A stretch of DNA of 64,000 nt from Lysinibacillus odysseyi (GCA_014595895.1 JABUKB010000001.1:434001-498000); one strand, 5' to 3'. Shown: positions 51,325 through 61,490, numbered from the stretch's first letter. Notes: generated by a model not told the origin, from the sequence alone. Numbers and translations: made by a program.

Positions 51325-52529
51325 TGACTGTATTTAAATATACAGGACGAACAAAAACTGGTATGACGAAAAAGGGAACAGTTGATGCGCCTAATCAAAA
51401 GTTAGCCATTGCCAAGCTTCGTAGCCAAGGGATTAACCCGCGGGAAATTGTAGAATCGAAAAGTATTTTGCATAAGGAGATAAATATTGGCAGCGGAGTC
51501 AAGCATCAGGACTTTGTAATTTATTGCCGTCAGTTTGCCACTTTAATTCGTGCAGGGGTAACGATTGTCGATGCTACAAATATTTTAGCCCGTCAAACCG
51601 TGAGTAAGCCGTTAAAAAAAGCATTAGAGGAAGTTGAGGAGGATGTGCGCAGTGGGATGTCGTTTTCACAGGCGGTCGTCAAGCACCCCAAAATTTTCCC
51701 CGACCTTTTTGTTAACATGATGCGCTCTGGTGAAGCGACGGGAAATATCGATGAAACATTAGAACGTCTAGCAAGAACAATGGAGAAACAGTATAACATT
51801 CGAAAAAAGGTGCAATCGGCTTTAACATATCCCGCTGTTCTGTTGGTGTTGATGTTTGTCGTTGTTGCCTTCTTACTTATTTATATCGTGCCGTCCTTTA
51901 TTGCTTCGTTTGATGAAATGGGAGCTGAATTGCCATGGATTACGGTACTCACGGTAAAGATGAGTGATTTTATCGTCCAATATTGGTGGCTGATCCTTGC
52001 GGGTTTCGCTATCGCAATTGGGACATTCCAATTTTTATTTAAAAATAATAAAAAATTTAATTATTATGTGTATTATGCATTGCTTAAAATGCCTATCTTT
52101 GGATCTCTATTCCAAAAGAATGCATTAGCGCGTTTAACTCGTACTCTAGCAACATTGTTTGGTAGTGCGGTACCGATTTTGCAGGCACTTGCCATTTCAG
52201 AAAAAGTTTCGGGAAACCCAGTCCTAGGGAAAATAGTTTTAGAGTCACGTAATAGTTTAGAAAAAGGGAGTACCTTAACTGAACCTTGGGAGAAAAGTTG
52301 GATATTTCCTCCTCTTGTCACAAGCATGACAGAAATTGGTGAGGCAACAGGTTCACTTGACTATATGCTTGAAAAAATAGCAGACTTCTACGAGGAAGAG
52401 GTAGACCGTACGGTGGATACGTTGAAAGCATTAGTAGAGCCGTTAATGATTTTAATCCTCGCGCTAGTTGTTGGTTTTATCGTCGCTGCGATTATGATGC
52501 CAATGTTTAGTCTTTATGAGCAATTGTAA
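51324..52529 (+). CDS. pilC: Type IV pilus inner-membrane platform protein PilC
   Basis: A 401-residue platform protein with two T2SF domains (about 65-190 and 265-390) and three membrane helices. Typical motifs are YCRQFATLIRAGVTIVDAT near residue 65 and the ALARLTRTLATLFGSAVPILQAL repeat near 270, with EPLMILILALVVGFIV at the end. It connects the motors to the growing pilus. The start overlaps the pilT stop by one base (TAATG). Confidence 0.94.
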   Translation: MTVFKYTGRTKTGMTKKGTVDAPNQKLAIAKLRSQGINPREIVESKSILHKEINIGSGVKHQDFVIYCRQFATLIRAGVTIVDATNILARQTVSKPLKKALEEVEEDVRSGMSFSQAVVKHPKIFPDLFVNMMRSGEATGNIDETLERLARTMEKQYNIRKKVQSALTYPAVLLVLMFVVVAFLLIYIVPSFIASFDEMGAELPWITVLTVKMSDFIVQYWWLILAGFAIAIGTFQFLFKNNKKFNYYVYYALLKMPIFGSLFQKNALARLTRTLATLFGSAVPILQALAISEKVSGNPVLGKIVLESRNSLEKGSTLTEPWEKSWIFPPLVTSMTEIGEATGSLDYMLEKIADFYEEEVDRTVDTLKALVEPLMILILALVVGFIVAAIMMPMFSLYEQL

Positions 52530-52543
52530 GAAAAATAAGAAAG

Positions 52544-52587
52544 TGGACGTTTTGCCAGGAGGTGTATGAAGGTGCAACAAACGTCCA
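52544..52587 (+). promoter_or_regulatory. Hairpin in the pilin leader with a ribosome binding site in its loop
   Basis: TGGACGTTT (52544-52552) and AAACGTCCA (52579-52587) form a perfect 9-bp stem. The 26-base loop carries GGAGGTG and ATG 52566, which opens a frame continuous with the pilin gene but 22 codons upstream of its normal start. No T-run follows. It may control pilin translation or mRNA stability; it is not a known family. Confidence 0.5.
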
Positions 52588-52631
52588 GGCGAAAAGAAGA
52601 AAATAAAAATATGATAAAAGGGGGTTTTTGT

Positions 52632-53126
52632 ATGTTTAAGAAAATGAAACATATAAAAAACGAAAAAGGTTTAACATTAGTAGAACTATTAGCAGTTATC
52701 GTGATTTTAGCGATTATTGCAGCAATTGCCGTTCCTTCGATTGGGAATATTGTGGACAATAGTCGTTATAGCGCAGTAAAATCCGATGCAGTAAATGTAT
52801 TAAATGCAGCCAATATTTATTTTACGGACAATTCTGGAGAAACAACTGTATCAGTTGGTAAATTAGTAAATGATAAATACCTTGAAAGTTCAGGGAAAAT
52901 TCCAGGTACATCAGCAGCTACTTCAGCTACAGCTGCATCAGCTACTGATTCTATAATTACTAAATCTAATGATGGAAATACTTTAACTACTTTAGCTATT
53001 AAATATAGTGGTAATAAAACAGTAACATTTAACGCAGCAAAATTGACTTCTATTAATGCAGATACTAATAAAGGTAGTGGAAATTGGACTATCTCGGGTA
53101 CTGGGACAGCAGCAACAACACAATAA
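52632..53126 (+). CDS. Major type IV pilin (prepilin)
   Basis: The 164-residue prepilin begins MFKKMKHIKNEKG, cleaved after Gly13, then LTLVELLAVIVILAIIAAIA with Glu at +5, the class III signal. The mature body is small, lacks Cys, and is rich in Ser, Thr and Ala (for example TSAATSATAASATDS near residue 95), which suggests glycosylation or phase-variable length. ATG 52632 follows AAAAGGGGG at 7 bases. A second start at 52566 would give a 35-residue leader. It lies between pilC and pilM, followed by about 266 bases without a gene. Confidence 0.9.
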   Translation: MFKKMKHIKNEKGLTLVELLAVIVILAIIAAIAVPSIGNIVDNSRYSAVKSDAVNVLNAANIYFTDNSGETTVSVGKLVNDKYLESSGKIPGTSAATSATAASATDSIITKSNDGNTLTTLAIKYSGNKTVTFNAAKLTSINADTNKGSGNWTISGTGTAATTQ

Positions 53127-53392
53127 TACAAAAAAGTTAAATGTATTATTTCTCATATTCAGCTAGTGATATTAAGTGGCTTTAGAATAAAATATATTGA
53201 CATCACAAGTTTAGTTATTCATTAATTGAAACGTTACCGCTCCTCGTTTCTATAGCTTAGTTTTTCAACGAATACTCAAAAAAATTTTGAGTGTTCTATT
53301 GATTGACTAATTAACACCAATACATTACTAATTTTCATCAATCATGTAAATTATTATTCAAACATGGAAAGTAAAATAAAGGAGGCCCTTCA

Positions 53393-54364
53393 ATGTTTAA
53401 GAAAAAGAAAAAATCACATGTATCGCTAGAGCTAAACGATTATGTATTACGCGGACTTGTAGTCAAGGGGCCGAATATAGAGGATTGGCAAGTAGTAGAG
53501 TTGCCATTGTCTGAAGGAATGGTAGAAGGGGCCATGATCAATGATGAAATGGCGCTGTTTGAATTAGTAAAAGAAAATCTGGCAAAACTCGGCGGGAAAA
53601 AGCAAGATGTCCGTATTTTTGTCCCGGATACATCGGTATTACTAAAAACATTTGAGCATCCAGATACTATTAAAAGTGAAAAATTACTGGAATATGTACA
53701 GATGGAGCTAGGGCGTTCGATTCATTTACCATTTAAAGACCCTCTTGTGGATATTTATGACCATGAACAGGACGATGGGCAAGCGGTATTGTTTGCTGTG
53801 CCGCCGGAAGAAGTGGGAAAATGGATGGGGATTTTACTAGATACGCAGTTAAACCCAGTCACAGCGGATATTCGCTCGCTTAGTAATTTGCGTCTATTAC
53901 AGCAAATGAATAAGATAGATGAGGAAAGAACTTATCTAGTTTCCGCCTGGTCGATTAATGAATTATCCATTTGTATTTACTCTACCGGACAGGTGGAGTT
54001 TTTGCGTTTTCAAAACATTGAAACGGATATGGCGAAATGGATTGCAATGGAAACAGAGACTGGCTTACAATTTAAATATGATGGAGATATTCAAGACTAT
54101 CGACTCCAAGTAACTGATCAAGTATTAGAGCTTGACCGGATTATGAACTTCTTCCGTTTCTCATTATATAAAGGAGAGAAGTCAGTTGAAGAAGTAATTA
54201 TCATGGGGGACAACCCCTTATTGCAGAGTATCAGTGAATTTTTACTGGATAATATTACAGTACCAATTACAGTAATTGATGATGCTGCTATCCAGGAATT
54301 TTACCCACAATTTGAAGCAAAGCATGCTTCGCTATTAGGTCTTGCGTTAAAGGAGGTCGATTAA
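53393..54364 (+). CDS. PilM-like pilus assembly protein
   Basis: Cytoplasmic actin-like (FtsA-fold) protein of 323 residues that in other systems binds the N-terminal tail of PilN. It starts MFKKKKKSHVSLELNDYVLRGLV and has the five-stranded pattern with DVRIFVPDTSVLLKTFEHPD near 70 and EEVIIMGDNPLLQSISEFL near 262. The glycine-rich ATP motifs are weak, as in other Firmicute PilM proteins. AAAGGAGG precedes ATG 53393. It is preceded by a 266-base gap, so PilM-N-O may have a separate promoter. Confidence 0.8.
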   Translation: MFKKKKKSHVSLELNDYVLRGLVVKGPNIEDWQVVELPLSEGMVEGAMINDEMALFELVKENLAKLGGKKQDVRIFVPDTSVLLKTFEHPDTIKSEKLLEYVQMELGRSIHLPFKDPLVDIYDHEQDDGQAVLFAVPPEEVGKWMGILLDTQLNPVTADIRSLSNLRLLQQMNKIDEERTYLVSAWSINELSICIYSTGQVEFLRFQNIETDMAKWIAMETETGLQFKYDGDIQDYRLQVTDQVLELDRIMNFFRFSLYKGEKSVEEVIIMGDNPLLQSISEFLLDNITVPITVIDDAAIQEFYPQFEAKHASLLGLALKEVD

Positions 54365-54367
54365 AGC

Positions 54368-54964
54368 TTGATACCAGATATTAACCTTTTGCCTAAGGTT
54401 GACAAAAAGGAAGGCAATTCGACCTTATTTTATATATTACTAGTGATCCTAGTCGTTTTTATAGTAGGTTTTTTTGCTTGGCAATATTTCACTGCAAGAA
54501 ATGAATTAAATGATTTAACAGTTCAGCAAGCTGCACTGCAAGGGGAGCTAGAGCAACTCCAAGTACAACATGGAGAGCTGGTAGCAAATAATAAAGGCTC
54601 ACTTGAAGAATCGGTCAACTTTGTCAAGCTCGTATCTTATCCGGTGTCACCTCTTATTGATGAAATCCAGGTGCAACTGCCTGAGTATACATATTTACGT
54701 AGCTATACATTTAAGGAAGCGTCTGTCACGATTGCGGTAGATTTTGAGACATTAGCTGATATTGCTACATATGTAAGGCGATTGGAGGCTAGTCCGTACT
54801 TTTCTGATGCACAATTAAACTCCGTGGCGAATTTTGTTGTGAGTCCAGTAGATTCAGAAGAAGAGGAAGATGAATTGCAGAAGTTTAATGAAGTACCTCG
54901 TTATGCTGCAGATATTGTGCTGACCATTGATCGTACGTATTTAGCTACGGGGGGTGTGCAATAA
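54368..54964 (+). CDS. PilN-like pilus assembly protein
   Basis: A 198-residue bitopic membrane protein. The N-terminal MIPDINLLPKVDKKEG is the cytoplasmic INLLP motif that PilN uses to bind PilM, followed by a membrane helix at about 20-42, a coiled coil (about 45-80) and a small ferredoxin-like domain. An acidic run DSEEEEDEL stands near residue 160. TTG 54368 is the start, 10 bases after AAGGAGGTCG. The stop overlaps the next start (TAATG). Confidence 0.85.
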   Translation: MIPDINLLPKVDKKEGNSTLFYILLVILVVFIVGFFAWQYFTARNELNDLTVQQAALQGELEQLQVQHGELVANNKGSLEESVNFVKLVSYPVSPLIDEIQVQLPEYTYLRSYTFKEASVTIAVDFETLADIATYVRRLEASPYFSDAQLNSVANFVVSPVDSEEEEDELQKFNEVPRYAADIVLTIDRTYLATGGVQ

Positions 54965-55671
54965 TGAATAAGCTTTCCGGTGGCAAACATTCCACAGTAC
55001 TGGTGATGACAGCACTCGTGCTCGCTTTGTTATTTGCCGTATATTATTATGTAATTCTGCCAAAACAGCAAGAGAGGGATACAGCAGCCATTACGGTGCA
55101 AAGTCTCCAAACAGAAATTGCTTCAGTAGAGCAACAGGTAGCAGCTTTATCTGACCCATTAAATAGAGGAGCTGAAAATAAATTCGAGTTGCATAAAAAA
55201 GTGCCTGCAGCTCGTGAGGTGGATAGCTTACTATTAAATATGGAAGAGCTAGAGTACGTTACGGATACCCAAGTTCAGTCGATTGAATTTAATAATTATG
55301 ATTCTCTAGTGTCGTCGTCAGGGTTACAAGACCCGAATGCACCAGTTGAGGGAGAAGAGCTGCCAACTATTGAAGATCAGGTAGAGGAAGCTTTAGAAGG
55401 CAGCGAAGAAGAGGAACCGCCTGTATCTTCCATAGCAAGTGAAGAGCTACCTCCTGCACTAAAATTGATTACGTTAAACTTGAGTGTCGAGGCACCCGAA
55501 TATGCAAATCTACTAGCGTTTATTAAAGAGTTAGAGCGTCTTGAGCGCATTGTGCGGATTGATACAATAAATTATTCGTTAGCAGGTGAAGAACTCGAAT
55601 ATGACCCTGAGGCATCACCGCTTGCTTCAGCAGAAATTCAAGTCACAACGTTTTACTACGAAGAACAATAA
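54964..55671 (+). CDS. PilO-like pilus assembly protein
   Basis: A 235-residue bitopic protein with a membrane helix at about 10-30, a coiled coil (about 35-65) and a C-terminal ferredoxin-like domain, split by an acidic insert (EGEELPTIEDQVEEALEGSE region near 138-160). The layout and place after PilN are those of PilO. LNLSVEAPEYANLLAFIKELE near 180 is the recognisable part of the PilO domain. It ends just before a strong terminator. Confidence 0.83.
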   Translation: MNKLSGGKHSTVLVMTALVLALLFAVYYYVILPKQQERDTAAITVQSLQTEIASVEQQVAALSDPLNRGAENKFELHKKVPAAREVDSLLLNMEELEYVTDTQVQSIEFNNYDSLVSSSGLQDPNAPVEGEELPTIEDQVEEALEGSEEEEPPVSSIASEELPPALKLITLNLSVEAPEYANLLAFIKELERLERIVRIDTINYSLAGEELEYDPEASPLASAEIQVTTFYYEEQ

Positions 55672-55688
55672 TTTTATAAAAGTGTTAC

Positions 55689-55724
55689 CATACGTCGCGC
55701 CATCTAAGCGCGACGTATGTTTTT
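55689..55724 (+). terminator. Terminator after PilO-like gene
   Basis: CATACGTCGCGC (55689-55700) pairs perfectly with GCGCGACGTATG (55708-55719), followed by five T residues. It separates pilM-N-O from the prepilin peptidase gene. Confidence 0.93.
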
Positions 55725-55752
55725 ATGCCAATCAGTGCAGGAGGTTTTCATA

Positions 55753-56505
55753 TTGGAGATAGTTTATACCGTCTATGCATGCATCGTCGGACTTTTTATG
55801 GGTTCTTTTTACAATGTAGTCGGCTTGCGCATACCGAAAAAAGAGTCGATTGTGTCACCGCCATCTCATTGTACAGCGTGTAATCGGCGTTTGACAATCA
55901 TTGATTTAGTGCCCGTTTTATCTTATATTGGACTGCGCGGGAAATGCAGGACATGTGGGGGCAAAATTTCACCCATTTATATGGTGACAGAACTTGTGAC
56001 AGGCCTATTATTCGCCTTTGCCACATGGCATATCGGTCTAGAGGCAGAACTCGCCGTCGCATTATTATTCATTTCGCTTCTCGTCATCATCAATGTTTCG
56101 GATATCGCCTACATGCTCATCCCGGATAAAATTTTATTGTTTTTCTTACCGTTCCTGATCATTGCGCGAATGTTTGCGCCGCTAGATCCGTGGTGGTATA
56201 GCTTAGTCGGTGCCGTTATCGGCTTTAGTATTCTTTTGGCCATTGCTGTGGTGTCAAAAGGCGGCATGGGAGGCGGGGACATTAAATTATTTTTCCTGAT
56301 TGGTTATGTAATAGGACCGATTGCAACGCTCATGACGTTGTTTTTTGCATCATTTATCGGAATGATTGTTGGCATAATCGTGTTAAAAGTGCGAGGGCAA
56401 GGGAGAAAAACACCGGTGCCATTCGGACCGTCGATTGCGGCGGCTGCTATTATCGTTTATTTTTACGGCCAGCCTATACTTGATTGGTACTGGGGGCTAT
56501 TTTAA
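55753..56505 (+). CDS. Prepilin peptidase (PilD/ComC type)
   Basis: Bifunctional aspartic peptidase and N-methylase of 250 residues with about seven membrane helices. The N-terminal methylase part has GLFMGSFYNVVGLRIPK near residue 13 and two CxxC pairs (CTAC near 39 and CRTC near 62) that bind zinc in relatives. The peptidase aspartates are in NVSDIAYMLIPD near 112 and GGMGGGDIKLFF near 175 (GGGD motif). TTG 55753 follows GCAGGAGGT at 7 bases; the frame opens further upstream inside the terminator. It should process all pilins of this locus. Confidence 0.92.
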   Translation: MEIVYTVYACIVGLFMGSFYNVVGLRIPKKESIVSPPSHCTACNRRLTIIDLVPVLSYIGLRGKCRTCGGKISPIYMVTELVTGLLFAFATWHIGLEAELAVALLFISLLVIINVSDIAYMLIPDKILLFFLPFLIIARMFAPLDPWWYSLVGAVIGFSILLAIAVVSKGGMGGGDIKLFFLIGYVIGPIATLMTLFFASFIGMIVGIIVLKVRGQGRKTPVPFGPSIAAAAIIVYFYGQPILDWYWGLF

Positions 56506-56510
56506 AAAAA

Positions 56511-56545
56511 AGAAGGAATGTAGAGATGGCTCTACGCATCCTTAT
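56511..56545 (+). terminator. Hairpin after prepilin peptidase
   Basis: An imperfect stem, GGAATGTAGAG with CTCTACGCATCC, lies directly after the gene. It has no proper T-run, so it is a weak terminator or stabilising structure. Confidence 0.4.
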
Positions 56546-56648
56546 TGTCTGGGCGTGCAATAGCATCCAGAGGAATTAGCGCTTGTGGGTAATCCGGGCG
56601 GCTAAATATCTGTTTATAAGTCTTATAGAAACCACGAGGAATAGGAAA

Positions 56649-56686
56649 GAGGTAAATCCCTGCTGATGGGATTTACCTCTTTTTTA
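56649..56686. terminator. Bidirectional terminator between the pilus locus and lexA
   Basis: GAGGTAAATCCC (56649-56660) pairs perfectly with GGGATTTACCTC (56668-56679), followed on the plus strand by T residues. On the minus strand it closes lexA. Confidence 0.88.
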
Positions 56687-57301
56687 ATGAATATTACGAT
56701 ATAAGCCGACAACTTTGCCTAGTATTTTTACATTGTCTACTAAAATAGGATCCATGCTAGAGTTTTCAGGTTGCAGACGGAAATGTGTTTTTTCCTTAAA
56801 GAAGCGTTTCACTGTTGCTTCGTCATCTTCTGTCATCGCAACGACAATATCACCATTATCAGCTGAATTTGTTTGACGCACGATCACGTAATCACCATCT
56901 AGAATCCCTGCTTCAATCATCGATTCACCCATGATTTCAAGCATGAAGATTTGACCGTCACTTGAGCCATATGTGTTCGGCAACGGGAAATATTCCTCGG
57001 TATTTTCGATTGCTGTGATTGGCAGCCCAGCTGTTACTTTCCCGATTAATGGCACGTGAATAACGTCAATTTTGCTAGCCGTATCGTCCTGCTCTAATAC
57101 TTCAATCGCGCGTGGCTTCGTAGGGTCACGACGGATCAGACCCTTGCTTTCAAGTCGAGCTAAATGTCCGTGGACTGTTGAACTTGAAGCAAGCCCTACT
57201 GCTTCGCCGATTTCTCGTACAGAAGGCGGATATCCTTTCGTACGCACTTCATCTTTAATAAACGCTAAAATCGCTTCTTGACGTTTTGACACTTTTGTCA
57301 T
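56684..57301 (-). CDS. lexA: SOS repressor LexA
   Basis: Transcriptional repressor of the SOS response, 205 residues. The winged-helix domain has [15 protein letters not shown] at residue 5 and [21 protein letters not shown] near 23. The cleavage site is Ala91-Gly92 (KVTAGLPI) and the catalytic dyad is Ser127 (MGESMIEAG) and Lys165 (EATVKRFF), at the same numbers as in B. subtilis. The start ATG 57301 is 7 bases after GAGGTGA; a GTG at 57310 overlaps that site. Divergent yneA and shared LexA boxes show autoregulation. Confidence 0.98.
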   Translation of the reverse strand: MTKVSKRQEAILAFIKDEVRTKGYPPSVREIGEAVGLASSSTVHGHLARLESKGLIRRDPTKPRAIEVLEQDDTASKIDVIHVPLIGKVTAGLPITAIENTEEYFPLPNTYGSSDGQIFMLEIMGESMIEAGILDGDYVIVRQTNSADNGDIVVAMTEDDEATVKRFFKEKTHFRLQPENSSMDPILVDNVKILGKVVGLYRNIH

Positions 57302-57349
57302 AAATGTCACCTCTCTCTTTGTGAAGAGCCCTTCTTTTATTTGGTTTCC

Positions 57350-57378
57350 ATTATAGCAAAAAGCGAACAGAAAAGCAA
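57350..57378 (-). promoter_or_regulatory. Promoter of lexA
   Basis: On the minus strand TTGCTT (57373-57378) and TATAAT (57350-57355) are 17 bases apart. A LexA-box-like site (57376-57389) overlaps the -35 box. Confidence 0.6.
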
Positions 57379-57389
57379 ACGTAAGTTCG
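57376..57389. promoter_or_regulatory. LexA box overlapping the lexA -35 region
   Basis: CAAACGTAAGTTCG differs from the Gram-positive SOS consensus CGAAC-N4-GTTCG at one position. Its overlap with the lexA promoter supports autorepression. Confidence 0.65.
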
Positions 57390-57398
57390 AAAAAAGAG

Positions 57399-57428
57399 TT
57401 GACAAAAAACAGATGTTCGTATTATTAT
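57399..57428 (+). promoter_or_regulatory. Promoter of yneA with an internal LexA box
   Basis: TTGACA (57399-57404) and TATTAT (57423-57428) are 18 bases apart. AAAACAGATGTTCG (57406-57419), a two-mismatch SOS box, fills the spacer, so LexA would block polymerase here. Confidence 0.65.
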
Positions 57429-57442
57429 GAGAACATATATTC

Positions 57443-57456
57443 CGAACAAACATTCG
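57443..57456. promoter_or_regulatory. LexA box upstream of yneA
   Basis: CGAACAAACATTCG matches CGAAC-N4-GTTCG with a single change (A for G). It lies just after the yneA promoter and before its ribosome binding site. A neighbouring GAACATATATTC at 57431-57442 may be a weaker site. Confidence 0.65.
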
Positions 57457-57472
57457 AAAGGGAGAGATAAGT

Positions 57473-58458
<986 letters not shown>

Positions 58459-58465
58459 CAGTAAA

Positions 58466-58492
58466 AGTCATCCAAACCGGATGGCTTTTTTC
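58466..58492 (+). terminator. Terminator of yneA-yneB
   Basis: AGTCATCC (58466-58473) pairs with GGATGGCT (58479-58486), one G-U pair, followed by T residues. Confidence 0.85.
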
Positions 58493-58604
58493 TTTTTCCA
58501 TCATAATTATGTGCGGTTTCATAAGAAAAAAAGTATTATTACTTGCACAAATACTTATTTTCCAATACCTTTTAAGTAGTTAGTTTAGAAAGGTGAGAAA
58601 CGAT

Positions 58605-58838
58605 ATGCTGTCAAAAGAAAAAATGGCTCGTATTAATGAGCTGGCCAAGAAAAAGAAAGCTGGTCAATTAACAGAGGCTGAAGCTAAAGAACAAACACAA
58701 CTACGTAAAGAGTATTTAGATACATTCCGCAACACGATGCGTGCCACGATTGAAAATGTAAAAGTAATTGATGAAGAAGGCAATGACGTAACACCTGAAA
58801 AAGTAAAGCAAGCAAAAGCCAAAAAATATTTAAACTAA
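58605..58838 (+). CDS. ynzC: DUF896/YnzC family small protein
   Basis: A 77-residue helical protein. MLSKEKMARINELAKKKKAG followed by LTEAEAKEQTQLRKEYLDTFR is the DUF896 signature. The C-terminal half forms another helix rich in Lys and Glu. In B. subtilis the gene belongs to the SOS operon, but here a terminator separates it from yneB. ATG 58605 is nine bases after AAAGGTGA; the frame also opens at GTG 58593. Confidence 0.92.
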   Translation: MLSKEKMARINELAKKKKAGQLTEAEAKEQTQLRKEYLDTFRNTMRATIENVKVIDEEGNDVTPEKVKQAKAKKYLN

Positions 58839-59003
58839 ACTTACTTGTTTCTTATAAAAAATAGTGATTCACTGAGAGAAAAATAAATTAATATGTCACA
58901 TTTTGAAAAAGTATAACCTATTTATGAAAAATGCATTGTTTTCTTCTATCAAAATGACTAAACTAAATAGGTAAATATTAGTGCGAGAAAGGATGTCACA
59001 TTT

Positions 59004-60998
59004 ATGACACATCAAGCAGATTTATTAGCAATTAATGCAATTCGAACATTATCAATCGATGCGATCGAGAAAGCAAACTCAGGACACCCGGGATTACCGA
59101 TGGGTGCGGCTCCGATGGCTTACACGTTATGGACAAAGCAATTACGCCATAATCCACAAAATCCAAACTGGCATAACCGCGACCGTTTTGTATTATCGGC
59201 AGGTCACGGTTCTATGCTGTTATATAGCTTACTTCACTTAGGTGGATATGGCTTAGATATGGAAGAAATTAAAAACTTCCGTCAATGGGATTCAAAAACA
59301 CCGGGACATCCTGAATACGGTCATACAGTAGGTGTGGAAGCGACGACAGGTCCACTTGGTCAAGGGATTGCGATGAGTGTTGGTATGGCGATGGCAGAGC
59401 GTCATTTAGCGGCTACGTATAACAAAGAAGGTCATGACATTGTAGACCATTATACTTTCGCACTTTGCGGTGACGGGGACTTAATGGAAGGTGTTGCTGC
59501 AGAAGCAATTTCTTTAGCAGGTCACTTGCAATTAGAGAAATTAATCGTGCTTTACGATTCTAACGATATTTCTTTAGATGGTGATTTAGAGAAGTCGTTC
59601 TCTGAAAATATACAAAAGCGCTTTGAATCATACGGTTGGAACTATCTAAAAGTGCAAGATGGCACAGATATCGATGAAATCAATGCAGCAATCGAAAGAG
59701 CAAAAGCGAACACAGGCGGTCCTACACTAATAGAAGTGAAAACAGTGATTGGTTTCGGTTCACCAAATAAATCGGGTAAAGCAGATTCGCATGGTGCACC
59801 ACTTGGTACGGACGAAGTAGTATTAACGAAAGCTGCTTATGAATGGGCACATGAGGCATTCCATATTCCTGCAGAAGTATACGATACATTTAAAGCAGCT
59901 GCAGAGGTACAAGGTGTACAAGCGGAAAACAACTGGAATGAAAAGTTTGAAAGCTACAAAGCAGCATACCCAGAGCTTGCTGCGCAATTTGAAAAAGCAA
60001 TGGCTGGCGAATTACCAGCAGATTTCGATGCAGAGGTGCCTGTATACGAAGCAGGTAAATCAGTAGCAACACGTTCATCTTCAGGTGATGTAATCAATGC
60101 ATTAGCGAAGAAAGTACCTTCATTCTTCGGTGGATCAGCAGACTTAGCTGGTTCTAACAAAACAACAATGAAAGGTGCAGGCGACTTCTCAGCAGAAAAC
60201 TATGCGGGCCGCAATATTTGGTTTGGTGTACGCGAATTTGCGATGGGTGCAGCACTAAATGGTATGGCACTGCACGGCGGGGTACATGTATTCGGTGGTA
60301 CATTCTTCGTATTCTCTGACTATGTACGTCCAGCTATCCGTTTATCAGCGCTTATGGGCTTGCCAGTGACGTATGTATTCACTCACGATTCAATCGCTGT
60401 AGGGGAAGATGGTCCAACACACGAGCCGATTGAGCATTTAGCGTCACTACGTGCGATGCCTAACCTTTCTGTTGTACGACCAGCAGATGCGAACGAATCA
60501 GCAGAAGCGTGGAAATTAGCGTTGACATCAAAAGACAAGCCAACTGTGTTAGTATTATCTCGACAAAACTTACCAGTGCTTGATGCATCAATCGAAACAG
60601 TGCGCGAAGGTGTGGCAAAAGGTGGTTACATCGTATCACCAGCAACAAAAGAAGTGGCAGATGCCATTTTAATTGCAACGGGTTCAGAGGTTGGTCTAGC
60701 GGTAGAAGCACAAAAAGCATTGCTAGCAGAAGGCATCGATGTATCGGTAGTGTCTATGCCGGATACAGCTCGCTTTGATGCACAATCAGCAGAGTATAAA
60801 GAGTCTGTATTACCAAAGGCAGTGACAAAGCGTCTAGCTATTGAAATGGGTGCTTCTTTAGGCTGGCATAAATATACAGGTTTCGACGGAGATGTATTAG
60901 CAATCGATAAATTCGGTGCTTCAGCTCCTGGTGAGTTAGTAGTAGAAAAATACGGCTTTACTGTAGAAAATGTAGTAGCAAAAGTAAAAGCTCTATAA
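59004..60998 (+). CDS. tkt: Transketolase
   Basis: Thiamine-pyrophosphate enzyme of the non-oxidative pentose phosphate pathway, transferring two-carbon units between sugar phosphates. The 664 residues show [20 protein letters not shown] near 21, [11 protein letters not shown] near 62, the TPP motif [15 protein letters not shown] near 154-168, and the C-terminal [13 protein letters not shown] near 407 with [14 protein letters not shown] and [17 protein letters not shown] near 460. GAAAGGATG lies before ATG 59004. It follows ynzC as in B. subtilis. Confidence 0.98.
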   Translation: MTHQADLLAINAIRTLSIDAIEKANSGHPGLPMGAAPMAYTLWTKQLRHNPQNPNWHNRDRFVLSAGHGSMLLYSLLHLGGYGLDMEEIKNFRQWDSKTPGHPEYGHTVGVEATTGPLGQGIAMSVGMAMAERHLAATYNKEGHDIVDHYTFALCGDGDLMEGVAAEAISLAGHLQLEKLIVLYDSNDISLDGDLEKSFSENIQKRFESYGWNYLKVQDGTDIDEINAAIERAKANTGGPTLIEVKTVIGFGSPNKSGKADSHGAPLGTDEVVLTKAAYEWAHEAFHIPAEVYDTFKAAAEVQGVQAENNWNEKFESYKAAYPELAAQFEKAMAGELPADFDAEVPVYEAGKSVATRSSSGDVINALAKKVPSFFGGSADLAGSNKTTMKGAGDFSAENYAGRNIWFGVREFAMGAALNGMALHGGVHVFGGTFFVFSDYVRPAIRLSALMGLPVTYVFTHDSIAVGEDGPTHEPIEHLASLRAMPNLSVVRPADANESAEAWKLALTSKDKPTVLVLSRQNLPVLDASIETVREGVAKGGYIVSPATKEVADAILIATGSEVGLAVEAQKALLAEGIDVSVVSMPDTARFDAQSAEYKESVLPKAVTKRLAIEMGASLGWHKYTGFDGDVLAIDKFGASAPGELVVEKYGFTVENVVAKVKAL

Positions 60999-61010
60999 TC
61001 GATTTCTTAA

Positions 61011-61054
61011 GGCTGTAGGCTGCTCTTTCGTTAGAGTAGCACTGCAGCTTTTTT
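61011..61054 (+). terminator. Terminator after tkt
   Basis: GGCTGTAGGCTGCTCT and AGAGTAGCACTGCAGC form a long imperfect stem followed by six T residues. Confidence 0.85.
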
Positions 61055-61157
61055 GACAGACTTGTCCGATTTATTGTATAGCACCTGTCCCAAATATAGT
61101 GTATAATAGCGAATGGAGAGTTTTCTCGGTATATCGCAAGCGGAGGAGGTTGGTACT

Positions 61158-61379
61158 ATGGCAACATGGATTTGGATTCTTATTGTAATTGTGGCATTAA
61201 TCGGGGGCGTAGCAATCGGTTTCTACGCAGCTCGTCAATATATGATGAAGTATTTAAAAGAAAATCCGCCAATTAATGAACAAATGATTCGTGTCATGAT
61301 GGCACAAATGGGACGTAAACCATCAGAAAAGCAAGTGCGTCAAATGATGGCACAAATGAACAGATTCCAAGATAAATGA
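61158..61379 (+). CDS. yneF: YneF/UPF0154 small membrane protein
   Basis: A 73-residue protein with one membrane helix (residues 3-25) and a conserved cytoplasmic part [20 protein letters not shown] followed by [18 protein letters not shown], the UPF0154 signature. Function unknown. GGAGGAGGT is 7 bases before ATG 61158; the frame is open for 15 codons upstream. The place after tkt is as in B. subtilis. Confidence 0.93.
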   Translation: MATWIWILIVIVALIGGVAIGFYAARQYMMKYLKENPPINEQMIRVMMAQMGRKPSEKQVRQMMAQMNRFQDK

Positions 61380-61388
61380 TACAATAGA

Positions 61389-61428
61389 GACTACTTTGAC
61401 CTGACTAGGGAGCAAAGTAGTCTTTTTT
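61389..61428 (+). terminator. Terminator after yneF
   Basis: GACTACTTTG (61389-61398) pairs perfectly with CAAAGTAGTC (61413-61422), followed by six T residues. Confidence 0.92.
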
Positions 61429-61490
61429 GTATGCTTTGAGATGGATTTGATAGAATAGTTTAAAGTCGGAGGAATATTTAGAATAGAGTG

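Noticed and set aside
53271-53295. Hairpin AATACTCAAAA/TTTTGAGTGTT between pilin and pilM
   Set aside because: No T-run, tiny loop and AT-rich stem; cannot be called a terminator with confidence.
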